Shown here: piece by piece, positions 1 to 7,841 of the stretch | How the letters are laid out: the number at the start of each line of letters is the position of its first letter | Position numbering within the stretch: position 1 is the first letter of the stretch | Source: Nitrosospira multiformis | GTDB lineage: Bacteria; Pseudomonadota; Gammaproteobacteria; Burkholderiales; Nitrosomonadaceae | Assembly (NCBI RefSeq): GCF_900103165.1 | Contig: NZ_FNKY01000001.1 | Location: 2,852,001 to 2,916,000 of the forward strand | DNA: 64,000 nt | Direction of reading: 5' to 3' | Notes under the pieces: generated by a model | The model's input: the letters and a program-made list of their open reading frames with translations, nothing else | The model's database searches: none | What the model was told of the DNA's origin: nothing | Made by a program: the position numbers and the translations under genes

Positions 1-585
1 GGCAAGATCGGGATGGGCGCTATCGACACCTGAATCCAGTATGGCAATGGTCACACCCGCGCCCTGAGAACTATCCCAGGCCGCGGGCGCACCGATTTTT
101 GGCAGATGCCACGCGCTGCCATAGTAAGGATCATTCGGCACCAGTTCGGGCGAATCACGATAATCGGGTTCCGCCAACTTGAGATGCGGGTGGCGAGCCA
201 GCCTTGCAGCGACCGCCTTTTCCGAGGCATTACCCGGCAAGTCCACGATGTACAAGTCGCTCTGCCCGATCTTCCTGGCCTTGCCGCCGTGGGCGCCGAG
301 TATCTTTGCCAGTTCCTTTTCCGGCAGCCCGGCGCGCGGCATCACCAGAATCCGTCCTTTTGCCCATGTTTCGGAACCAGCCGATCGCGACCCCTTGTCT
401 TCCGGAGGTGCGGCGTTGGAAACCACCGGGGCTGTCATGCAACTGGTCAATACGAATGCCGCGACACCGTGCCGCGCAAGGATGAGACGCCGTGAGCCAA
501 AAAAGCCTGAAAGAGTTAGTGTTGCGGCCCCCGCAGCCGGACCCTCTACCCCGGCAGCAGGTAATGCACGTTTGTTAATATTCAT
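1..585 (-). CDS. S8 (subtilisin-like) serine peptidase, N-terminal part
   Basis: The open frame runs from ATG at 585 to the window edge (195 codons, no stop), so the C-terminal part with the catalytic His and Ser lies outside. The visible part has a hydrophobic export signal (about residues 33-60) preceded by SRRLILA, which resembles a twin-arginine motif; a lipobox-like LTSC follows. Next comes an I9-type propeptide region (about 80-140), then WHLPKIGAPAAWD and AGVTIAILDSGVD, the strand and catalytic Asp typical of S8 peptidases. A good ribosome site (AGAGGA) lies just upstream of the ATG. It is an exported protease; because it lies downstream of gspM on the same strand it may be a type II secretion substrate, which is inference only. 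Confidence 0.85.
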   Translation of the reverse strand, partial: MNINKRALPAAGVEGPAAGAATLTLSGFFGSRRLILARHGVAAFVLTSCMTAPVVSNAAPPEDKGSRSAGSETWAKGRILVMPRAGLPEKELAKILGAHGGKARKIGQSDLYIVDLPGNASEKAVAARLARHPHLKLAEPDYRDSPELVPNDPYYGSAWHLPKIGAPAAWDSSQGAGVTIAILDSGVDSAHPDLA

Positions 586-1345
586 GCTTTGATTTCCTCT
601 TCTCATTATTTCTGATTTTGAAAAATTCCACATGGGAATACCTATGGAAGCACAACCGGCATGAAGCCCATTTCTTCCCGCCGCATTTCTTTGCCGTCTG
701 TAATGACGATGTGAAAGCCGGTTGAATCCACTCGCCCCCTGATCCATAAGCCGGTGGATGCAAATGGAGCCTTGCTCGAAGACGGATAAACAGGATCTGA
801 CCCAGGGGATCGCTTCCTCGGTCAGCCATGGCCCTACGCGCACCCTTTAGCTATGGGTCAAAGAAGGAAGGAAACTGGACAGAATGGCCCTGAATGGACT
901 TTTATGATGTCTTGATACCGATCCGGATCACAAAATCCGGATTAGTCAAAGAACAGCTTGAATGCCGTGCACTCCCAGGAAACTATCTTGTATCGTCATC
1001 TTTTGAATCCTTCTTTTTTACTTTTGTTTTGTTACGGTTTCTGTATTTCTTATCTGTGATCGCTCCTTTGCACTTTAGCAAATGATCGGGCAATGCGATT
1101 GAAGCATTTATCATGCCAGAATATATAATTCATACGAAACAATAAGTTAACACAAACTCCAGGAGAGAATAGAAAAAATTATGTAGCCTTCCAGCAACAT
1201 AATATTGATGAGTTAATATAACTGATTGAAAAAATTGAATATGCCATGTCGTCAAATCACGACAAACAGATATGCCATGACAGGTCAGTGAAATACCGCC
1301 TTCGCCGGAGTGATGTTATTAATGTTTGTTCCGGGGATGAATGGT
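586..1345. other. Non-coding stretch between the protease and gspM
   Basis: This 760-base stretch has no convincing gene. It becomes AT-rich from about 900 to 1290. The open frames in it have no family resemblance and no good ribosome site. A gspN gene, which often follows gspM, is not present here. The promoter of the minus-strand protease presumably lies near 600-750, but no clear boxes were assigned. Confidence 0.5.
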
Positions 1346-1837
1346 TTAATGCGAAGTGATGCGAATGAATGTCCCCGTCACACTCACCATGCCCGATTCG
1401 GGCAGAGCTTCGATCCGTCCGCCATCGAAACGGACCTGCTGCGATTGCATTGCCGCCACCCAGTTAAGCCAGTCCGCGAACGGCACGGCGCTGAACCCTA
1501 CCTGAACCTGATTCGCGTCCGTCGCGTCGAGGCTGACCAGTGCATGGGATAACCCCGCGGCATTAATCCGGGTTTGCATCAGTGTGCGCAAATCATCGGG
1601 TGATGCTGCCAAGGGTGGGGCGGCGCGCAGGCTTTCATGCTCGGACGCCTGTTGTTCGAGGCGGACTGACTGTGCCCGAAGCACCGGAACACTCGCACGC
1701 AGCTGGGTACGCGCCCGGTCCGCCTCCACTACCAACCATAGATACAGGGTTACACTCAGAAAAATGGCCAGCAAAGCAATGGATATACGCTCACGCGGCG
1801 CACGCGATTCCCAGAGTTTAAGAATCCGTGCTCTCAT
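1346..1837 (-). CDS. gspM: Type II secretion protein M (GspM)
   Basis: 163 residues. It has a short cytoplasmic N-terminus, one membrane segment (about residues 18-38, LLAIFLSVTLYLWLVV) and a periplasmic part with a heptad-like stretch and a small C-terminal domain. This is the GspM layout of the inner-membrane assembly platform, where GspM partners GspL. The start overlaps the end of gspL by four bases (ATGA), indicating translational coupling. It is the last gene of the gspGHIJKLM block. The family is poorly conserved, so the call rests strongly on position after gspL. Confidence 0.85.
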   Translation of the reverse strand: MRARILKLWESRAPRERISIALLAIFLSVTLYLWLVVEADRARTQLRASVPVLRAQSVRLEQQASEHESLRAAPPLAASPDDLRTLMQTRINAAGLSHALVSLDATDANQVQVGFSAVPFADWLNWVAAMQSQQVRFDGGRIEALPESGMVSVTGTFIRITSH

Positions 1838-3096
1838 GATGCCCTTAGATTGATGACAACGACTCCGGTCCCCGCTTCAGCGGGAACCGGGGGAACATCC
1901 ACGCTCAGGCCGTTTTCCCGCAAGCGTGCAACAATATGGCGTATTGCCGCTTCGTCGATGGCGGCAAGTTCCAGCGTCATCCGCGCATCCTCATAGGTAA
2001 TGGCGCGCAAGCTGCCTGGAGCCGATTCCTTCAAACTCACCGCCGCCATTTCGATCATCGGCAGGAAATCGCCACTATCGGGTACGCCGGCGGCATGACG
2101 GGCCTCGGCGAGTTTACGGCGCATTTGCAAGGCCGGGTCCACTACCGCGACCGCGTCGGGAAAGGTAGCACGAAACCGCGACTCCATTTGCTGGCGCAAT
2201 GCCCGCTGCTCGCTGGCAAGCAATGTCCAGTCGGCGGCAAGCGCAATGGCATGGAGCGCCAGCGCACTCCCCACGATCCAGGCCGCCGGCCGCAGGCGCG
2301 CCGTCAATCCCGGAAAAATGCGCCCACGCTTGCGCTCCCGCAACAGGTTGACGCTGGCATCCGTCAGCCCCTTCCGCCAGTCCCAGTCTCCCCCGAGGCG
2401 GATGGTAACGCCGAGTTCACGCTGCCAGGCATCGATATCCGGCGTTAACATGCGTTCTTCAGCCGATTCGTCCGCTGGCGCCATTACGTAAAGTGCGATG
2501 GATACCGGTCTGGCCCCGCGCTTCTCCGCCTCTTCCAGCATGAGCTGTAAAGATAGCGGAGGCGACGCCTGGCTGCCGCAATCAGTCGCCGCACCTTCAA
2601 ACTCGCCAGTGCGCACAAATCCTTCGCGGCCATCCCAGGCAAGACTCCATTCACCCGCTATCCACGGCAACAACAGTGTTTCACAGTACATCCCATCAAC
2701 CCGCATACCCGCCGCGTCAAGCGCATCGAGCCAGTATTGCAGCTGTTTCCGGTCGACAACCGCAAGTACGTCGTCATCTCCCGTGAAACCGATCCAGCTT
2801 ACCTGGTTGGCATCCGGCTCGCGCAGGGTTTCCTCTTCAACCGCAAAAGCCAGTATGGCGCTTGCGCGGCGCTTGGCCGCAGGGGGTAAACGGGCACGCG
2901 TGAGCAAAACCTGGGCGGCGGGTATGATCAACTGCACGCGCCCGGCGCGCCCATGCCTGGCGCATTGCAGCAGATCGGCAAGCTGTCCCTCAAGCTGCCC
3001 TCCCCCTGTAATGGGCGCGCGATCCTCATCCACGCAGACCCATTCACATCTCAGCGATTCATCCGGAAGCCGGCAATAAATTCTCAGCAGGTTCAT
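1834..3096 (-). CDS. gspL: Type II secretion protein L (GspL)
   Basis: 420 residues from ATG 3096, chosen because it overlaps the gspK stop in an ATGA junction; a start 10 codons upstream at 3126 is possible but less likely. The N-terminal two thirds are the actin-like cytoplasmic domain that binds the GspE ATPase. A membrane segment lies near residues 265-285 (AAWIVGSALALHAIALAADW), followed by a periplasmic ferredoxin-like domain that contacts GspM. Length and order match the family. It recruits GspE to the inner-membrane platform. Confidence 0.9.
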   Translation of the reverse strand: MNLLRIYCRLPDESLRCEWVCVDEDRAPITGGGQLEGQLADLLQCARHGRAGRVQLIIPAAQVLLTRARLPPAAKRRASAILAFAVEEETLREPDANQVSWIGFTGDDDVLAVVDRKQLQYWLDALDAAGMRVDGMYCETLLLPWIAGEWSLAWDGREGFVRTGEFEGAATDCGSQASPPLSLQLMLEEAEKRGARPVSIALYVMAPADESAEERMLTPDIDAWQRELGVTIRLGGDWDWRKGLTDASVNLLRERKRGRIFPGLTARLRPAAWIVGSALALHAIALAADWTLLASEQRALRQQMESRFRATFPDAVAVVDPALQMRRKLAEARHAAGVPDSGDFLPMIEMAAVSLKESAPGSLRAITYEDARMTLELAAIDEAAIRHIVARLRENGLSVDVPPVPAEAGTGVVVINLRAS

Positions 3097-4007
3097 AGGT
3101 ACTTGCGCCAGATGATGATGGGCCATCCAGCATCCACACGGGCAAGCAATACCATGCCTTGCGCCTGCGCCTCGCCTCTCGTTACGCGCAGCGTCGCCAT
3201 GAAATAATCGCTGCTTATGCTGACGTCGCTATCCTCCGCCACGGCACCCTCAGGGAGCCGGTTAAGAAAATCGGCATCATCGCGAAAATAGGCACGCTGG
3301 CGCTGCTCGACCAGCGTGCGCGCACCGTTGATCCCCAGGCCTTCTATCACAGCGGCCAGAACCTCCGGCGGCGCGGTATTCACGTTGATAGGGGTAAAGC
3401 GCGGCAGTGCCGTCACAAACGGGCGCAAGCGCGCGCGTACCGCACTGTCAAAACCACGGACCAGCGCAAGCTCAGTCATATCGGTTAGCGGCCGGTTGGA
3501 AGCAAGGTAAGGCGGAGTCAACCCAAGATAGTATTCATCTTCCGCGCCCCCTTGCGGCTGTGGCGCGCTATCGGCATCCATCCAGTCGACAAGCGCATCG
3601 GCGAGCGCCGCCGGCAGACTCAAAAGCGCCAGCAGGCGCTTGAAGCGGACGAGATGTGTGGCGCTGATTTTCCCATCCTGCATCAGGTTATTGAGATTGA
3701 ACATGCCCTGCTGATCATCAATATGGCCGGCAAGCTCGCCTTTTTCGATGGGCATCACAGGCATTCGCAGAGCCCATGCTTCCCCCAGATGGTCGACATT
3801 GCTTAAGCGGCGATCATCGCTCAGTACGGCGCGCACCCAATCCACGCCGGCTTGCACCATGACCTGTGCCTGAACGTGCTCGTTCGTGAGCTGATTCTGC
3901 CGCATCCAGATACTCTGCGGGATGATAATCGCGGTTGCCGCCATGGTGGCAAGCGCAACAACACTCATGGCCAGCACGACCGCGACACCACGTTGCGCCG
4001 CTTTCAT
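3093..4007 (-). CDS. gspK: Type II secretion minor pseudopilin K (GspK)
   Basis: 304 residues from ATG 4007, five bases before the end of gspJ (stop 4012-4014). The longer frame to 4097 lies inside gspJ and was not used. The N-terminus MKAAQRGVAVVLAMSVVALA is a prepilin-type signal with cleavage after Gly and no Glu at +5, as usual for GspK. The long globular part includes INVNTAPPEVLAAVIEG, the helix-hairpin-helix-like GspK signature. With GspI and GspJ it forms the tip complex that starts pseudopilus assembly. Confidence 0.92.
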   Translation of the reverse strand: MKAAQRGVAVVLAMSVVALATMAATAIIIPQSIWMRQNQLTNEHVQAQVMVQAGVDWVRAVLSDDRRLSNVDHLGEAWALRMPVMPIEKGELAGHIDDQQGMFNLNNLMQDGKISATHLVRFKRLLALLSLPAALADALVDWMDADSAPQPQGGAEDEYYLGLTPPYLASNRPLTDMTELALVRGFDSAVRARLRPFVTALPRFTPINVNTAPPEVLAAVIEGLGINGARTLVEQRQRAYFRDDADFLNRLPEGAVAEDSDVSISSDYFMATLRVTRGEAQAQGMVLLARVDAGWPIIIWRKYL

Positions 4008-4011
4008 GGCA

Positions 4012-4632
4012 TCAGTGGAAAATACGCTCGATTTCCTCGCCCGAGGCAAGCACGATACGCACACGCACGGCCTGGGGAATCGAAGAAATTGCGGCAATCG
4101 GCGAACCCGCCATCATGTCTGGCCAGATATTCATCCATAGTCGATCGGCATTGAGATATTGTAATTCGAGTGTGGCGACTCCGGCTAATACGGGATAGCG
4201 TTCCGGTTGCACGCCGGGCGCGGCATCGAGACCGGGCCATAGCCAAAGCTCGATTTCCTGTTTTTCGTTAAGCATGTAGCCGATCCGCCGCGCAGTATCC
4301 ATGCCGTCGGTCGAGGCAAAGCGGCTGAATTCCAGATGCGGGGATAATACGCCTTCAGGCGTTGCCAGAAGCCTTCCATTCCACGCTGGTGCGGCTCCGG
4401 ATGCACCCCGTACCGGACGTGGTGCCGCAAGTTGCATATCACGCTCAAAGCGCATGAAAAAAGATGTGACACGCCGCCACTTCCCGGTCTCCTGCTGGAC
4501 GTATTCCCGCGCATCAAGTACCGCACCCAGTCCTCGATAGGACATCAGCGCCAGCAGAGAGAGGATAATCAAGGCGGTCAGCAGTTCGATCAATGTAAAT
4601 CCATGGGACATCGAACCGGAAACGGATTTCAT
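4012..4632 (-). CDS. gspJ: Type II secretion minor pseudopilin J (GspJ)
   Basis: 206 residues from ATG 4632, or 199 from ATG 4611. Both precede the prepilin cleavage site in SHGFTLIELLTALIIL (cleavage after Gly, Glu at +5). The rest is a typical GspJ body with QEIELWLWPGL. A 112-bp inverted-repeat element ends only two bases before ATG 4632, so the native upstream context of this gene has been replaced; translation may now depend on the GGA in the element end or on the internal ATG 4611. Part of the minor pseudopilin tip with GspI and GspK. Confidence 0.9.
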   Translation of the reverse strand: MKSVSGSMSHGFTLIELLTALIILSLLALMSYRGLGAVLDAREYVQQETGKWRRVTSFFMRFERDMQLAAPRPVRGASGAAPAWNGRLLATPEGVLSPHLEFSRFASTDGMDTARRIGYMLNEKQEIELWLWPGLDAAPGVQPERYPVLAGVATLELQYLNADRLWMNIWPDMMAGSPIAAISSIPQAVRVRIVLASGEEIERIFH

Positions 4633-4634
4633 TC

Positions 4635-4746
4635 TAAATCCGGCAGTTGGACAGGGTGGACCAGGACGGTGAAGATCCGGTTTCGAAAATAATCTTTGTG
4701 GGTCATGGCGTTTGATTAACGAATGAGCGATCAACTGCCGGATTTA
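4635..4746. repeat. MITE-like inverted-repeat element, copy 1 (gspI/gspJ junction)
   Basis: A 112-bp element bounded by perfect 15-bp inverted repeats, TAAATCCGGCAGTTG at 4635 and its complement ending at 4746. It fills the space between the gspI stop (4750) and the gspJ ATG (4632). The inner end carries GATCGCTCATT, shared with the copies at 11682 and 16029. No coding capacity. Confidence 0.85.
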
Positions 4747-4749
4747 GCT

Positions 4750-5136
4750 TCATTGAACTATCCCCGGCGGCTGCGCCAGAAACCCCGTAAGCTGCGCAAG
4801 CAGGTAGGATTCCTGGGGGACCGCGAATACGAAAATATTGACCCTGCGAAAGGCCGGGTTGGACGTCTCACTGACTTCCTCACGCCAGATGAAATGAGTA
4901 TTTCCCTGACGTGCCGTACCCTGGTATGTGCCCGACGGCAGCCAATCCCCTCGCGCGCGCTGCTCCGCCAGCAGATTCTCCGCGACCCAACTGGCGAACA
5001 GGCGAGAACGCAATTCGCCGACATTGCTGGTACCCTGTCCCGTGGCACGCAGCGCCGCCATGAGCGCGACCGCGATAATCGCCAATGCGGCCAGCACTTC
5101 GATCAGCGTGAACCCGGTCTCGTTATTGCGGCGCAT
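4750..5136 (-). CDS. gspI: Type II secretion minor pseudopilin I (GspI)
   Basis: 128 residues from ATG 5136 (MRRNNETGFTLIEVLAALAI), placing the prepilin cleavage Gly at residue 8 with Glu at +5; the longer frame lacks a sensible leader. It overlaps the end of gspH by 14 bases. The length fits GspI, which forms the tip trimer with GspJ and GspK. Confidence 0.92.
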   Translation of the reverse strand: MRRNNETGFTLIEVLAALAIIAVALMAALRATGQGTSNVGELRSRLFASWVAENLLAEQRARGDWLPSGTYQGTARQGNTHFIWREEVSETSNPAFRRVNIFVFAVPQESYLLAQLTGFLAQPPGIVQ

Positions 5137-5644
5137 TTTTGCTATTTGCTTTGTCTGGTTCCGGCAACACACGCACCTCTCCGACCGGAGAACCGGCAAC
5201 AGTACAATACTCCGCGCCAAGCGCCAGTTTGATGACGTAAGCCATGGTTGAACCCTGGGGACTGAATTCCAGCCGCATGGCGTCGCGCACGCGCATGGTC
5301 TCGATTAGCAGGCTGGCAATCGTCATACCTTGTGGCAGTGTTCGCGCACGCAACAACCCATCGCCGCGAATTTCCAGCCATCCGGCATTCTCGCGATACC
5401 GCCAGAACCGATAACCCGGACCATCAGCGGTCCATGCAATGGGTTTGCCCGAGATGCGTGCCTCGATTCCGGCGAGATCAAGAAGCTGTGCCAGCCGCTC
5501 CGCCTCGACGCGAAGCAGCGCGCGTTCATCCGGCCGTACGATGACGGTGACCAGACCGGCAAAAAGACCCATGATCACCAGCGCGACAAGCACCTCGATA
5601 AGCGTGAAACCCCGGCCTCCCTTTGCTGTGATCGTGGTGATCAC
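5123..5644 (-). CDS. gspH: Type II secretion minor pseudopilin H (GspH)
   Basis: 173 residues starting MITTITAKGGRGFTLIEVLV: a short basic leader, prepilin cleavage after Gly12 and a hydrophobic helix. The globular part fits the GspH/FimT domain. GspH joins the major pilin shaft to the GspIJK tip. A 132-base gap without a gene separates it from gspG, so the block may be read through or have a minor internal promoter. Confidence 0.9.
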   Translation of the reverse strand: MITTITAKGGRGFTLIEVLVALVIMGLFAGLVTVIVRPDERALLRVEAERLAQLLDLAGIEARISGKPIAWTADGPGYRFWRYRENAGWLEIRGDGLLRARTLPQGMTIASLLIETMRVRDAMRLEFSPQGSTMAYVIKLALGAEYCTVAGSPVGEVRVLPEPDKANSKNAPQ

Positions 5645-5776
5645 GATTTTCGCCCACCCTGGAAATCCGGGAATCTTTGAATGAATCCCCCTTGCCTCCC
5701 TCGCTTTTGGGGAATCCCGTGGCGCAAAACCGCCCTCCCCCCAGCGGACAAACTCGTTGACTTATCCAGTGATTCC

Positions 5777-6211
5777 CTAAAGATTCCAGGAACCGATATC
5801 AGCGTCATTGCCTTCTCCACCCGCAACGCCGTCCGCACCAAAACTGAAAACATCAATCTCTCCATGTACACCGGGGTTCAGATACTGGTAGGGACTACCC
5901 CACGGATCTTTGGGAAGCCGCTCCACATAACCTCCCGCCTTCCAGTTGGGTGGTATCGGCGGAACAGCCGGTTTTGTCACCAGCGCCTGCAACCCCTGCT
6001 CGGTCTTGGGGTAGCGTTGATTGTCGAGACGGTAAAGCTTGAGCATCTGCATCAGGCTGGCAACGTCCTGTTTCGCAGCGATTATGCGCGCTTCATCAGG
6101 CCGGCTGATGATTTTTGGCACCACCATGACGGCGAGAATTCCGAGAATAACCACTACCACCATCACTTCGAGCAACGTAAAACCACGTTGCTTCTTAATC
6201 ACGGTCTGCAT
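5777..6211 (-). CDS. gspG: Type II secretion major pseudopilin G (GspG)
   Basis: 144 residues. Leader MQTVIKKQRG, then FTLLEVMVVVVILGILAVMV with Glu at +5, followed by the GspG signature KQDVASLMQMLKLYRLDNQRYPKTEQGLQAL and PWGSPYQYLNPG with the calcium-site C-terminal loop. It forms the pseudopilus shaft that pushes substrates through the secretin. It is the first gene of the minus-strand block; transcription should start in the 6.2-7.3 kb spacer. Confidence 0.97.
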   Translation of the reverse strand: MQTVIKKQRGFTLLEVMVVVVILGILAVMVVPKIISRPDEARIIAAKQDVASLMQMLKLYRLDNQRYPKTEQGLQALVTKPAVPPIPPNWKAGGYVERLPKDPWGSPYQYLNPGVHGEIDVFSFGADGVAGGEGNDADIGSWNL

Positions 6212-6603
6212 CGACAGATTACCTTTACCAATTGAACGGAAAAAACAACATTCTGCATTATTTTTTCGTGTGCAGGGAGCGGAATACCACCATAAAACGG
6301 GACCAGGAAACCCCTTTTTGTCGATTCCTGGCTGCCATGATGAATGCCTTACAATTTTTGCGATCTGTTAAATTCGGTTGTTTCATGGCAATGGTCCGGC
6401 ATCGATAATGCTCATATTCTACAGTTGCGAAGACTGTTCCGAGTTTCCTTAAGACAGGTCTTAAAGAGCTTTAGTCTGGTCCCGGCATGCATCGGCTAAG
6501 GAATCTGGAGTAACCCCAAGCAGGCGTCCATGGAGGACTTATTCAAAGATTCCCAAGTAATACACAACCGATCTTTCTTTGTATCCTTCGCATCCTGATT
6601 CGT

Positions 6604-6725
6604 CTAGGGTCTGTTAACACTTATTTCGCATCCGCGTTGCTACACAAAAAACGCGGAGGCAAGTCCATAGTAACCTATGGCCAAGCTTCGCAACGCGGCA
6701 TCCGCGTTTTTTGTGCGCAACTTGC
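6604..6725. repeat. Damaged copy of the CTAGGGCCTGTTAACAC element
   Basis: The left end reads CTAGGGTCTGTTAACACTT and continues close to the terminal repeat of the 188-bp elements at 32614 and 36933. It then jumps to the TTGCTACACAAAAAACGCGG segment normally found near the right end, so the middle is deleted. The remaining bases to about 6725 form a further inverted pair around GCATCCGCG and CGCGG. No right terminal repeat is present. Confidence 0.6.
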
Positions 6726-6846
6726 CCGCCTCCTGGAAAAGCCAGTTAACGGCGGCTCAACAAAACCCTGCTCAGTAGCAAGTCGGTAGCGGTACGAGGC
6801 ATCATTTTTATAGTCTATTGCTCCGGCGAGAAAATACTACTCATTT

Positions 6847-6938
6847 CGTTGTGCCGGGGCTTGACCCGGAATCCAGTCCACGTCAACAAGGGCGCGCTTT
6901 GAACGACACTGGATACCGGCTTCCGCCGGCATGATGAC
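6847..6938. repeat. Dispersed palindromic intergenic repeat
   Basis: GTGCCGGGGCTTGACCCGGA then ATCCAGT on the left is mirrored by ACTGGATACCGGCTTCCGCC then GGCATGATGAC on the right. These are the arms of a hairpin repeat type widespread between proteobacterial genes. No coding content. Confidence 0.6.
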
Positions 6939-7104
6939 TGTAATGTTCACTCGCCGGCAAATGGCCGGTCAGCCGCCGGATTCAGGTTCATTTCGTCAAA
7001 CCGGAAAGGCGTGAACAAGGTACAATTACCCCCGCTGATTCAGCGCCGGGAATTGGCCCTCTTAAAGGGGCCTTATTCAATGTTTTGCATTCTCCGCGAT
7101 GGTT

Positions 7105-7110
7105 TATAAT
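7105..7110 (+). promoter_or_regulatory. Candidate -10 box for gspC-D-E-F
   Basis: A perfect TATAAT at 7105-7110 follows a T-rich segment about 17 bases upstream (GTTTTG) that could act as a weak -35 box. It lies about 180 bases before gspC and faces the right way. This is a consensus match only. Confidence 0.4.
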
Positions 7111-7287
7111 TTCCTTGTCGTGGGGAAATATGAAAGTCATTTCCCAACCAGACTCTCAGCCAAAGCCATTCGGCTTTACGTACAAGTCTTATAAATCATC
7201 AATTCAGATTTATCCGCTAGAAAATTGGATGACTCACCGAATACAAACACTTTCGGTGTTCCAATAGCAATCCGGAGCAATATTAGG

Positions 7288-7791
7288 ATGCGGGCAGCTC
7301 CCATCGATCGATCAGGCTTCGCACAGACAGCTATTGTGTCTTTGGTGACGCTTGCCGCATTGGCAATACTTGGTTTGGTTTTTGCATACTGGATCTGGGC
7401 GTGGTTCGCAGCGCGCCCCGTCCCGGTAACTCCGATATCTTCCGAAACGGGAGGCAACATAGCGGTTGCCAATGACCTGTTCGGTGTTGCGCAGCGCGAA
7501 CAGAATGTTGCCGCCCCATCCGGGATCTCGGTAAAACTGCTTGGCGTTGTCGCTGCCTCTGCCGGTAGGCGTGGATATGCGATCATGCAGCTTGATTCAA
7601 AAGAGATTCTCGCGGTGTTGGAAGGCGAGGACATCATCCCCGGCGTCCGGCTCACGGAGGTTCATCCGAATCACATTATCCTGGAACGCAATGGATTGCT
7701 CGAAACCCTCGCATGGCCGGGAAAAAGTTCACCCACGGATTCCCCTATGTCATCAGAAATCCATTCCCCTGCGGAATCCCTCACTCCATAA
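7288..7791 (+). CDS. gspC: Type II secretion protein C (GspC), short form
   Basis: 167 residues from ATG 7288, which has GGAG 10 bases upstream; a TTG at 7225 would add 21 residues but has no ribosome site. One membrane segment (about residues 15-38, IVSLVTLAALAILGLVFAYW) is followed by the periplasmic homology region (about 60-140: DLFGV, VKLLGVVAAS, GYAIMQLDSKEILAVLEGED, VRLTEVHPNHIILERNGLLE). That region contacts the secretin. The protein ends after a Pro/Ser-rich tail, with no PDZ or coiled-coil domain. First gene of gspCDEF, overlapped by the long gspD frame but not by its likely start. Confidence 0.9.
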   Translation: MRAAPIDRSGFAQTAIVSLVTLAALAILGLVFAYWIWAWFAARPVPVTPISSETGGNIAVANDLFGVAQREQNVAAPSGISVKLLGVVAASAGRRGYAIMQLDSKEILAVLEGEDIIPGVRLTEVHPNHIILERNGLLETLAWPGKSSPTDSPMSSEIHSPAESLTP

Positions 7792-7841
7792 ATCAACGAA
7801 TGATACACGGCATGATCGACGCACCTGCAAAGGGTAAAAAC

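Larger units (their letters stand above)
6212..7287. other. Divergent gspG/gspC intergenic region, repeat-rich
   Basis: About 1.1 kb without a convincing gene separates the two divergent secretion blocks. It holds a 16-base dyad (TTAAGACAGGTCTTAA, 6449-6464), a damaged copy of the CTAGGG element from 6604, a dispersed palindromic repeat at 6847-6938, a single degenerate CCGCCGGATTCAGG arm near 6972-6987, and a likely gspC promoter near 7105. Confidence 0.6.

Noticed and set aside
575..829. Minus-strand frame of 84 residues upstream of the protease
   Set aside because: No ribosome site, composition like non-coding DNA, overlaps the protease start.
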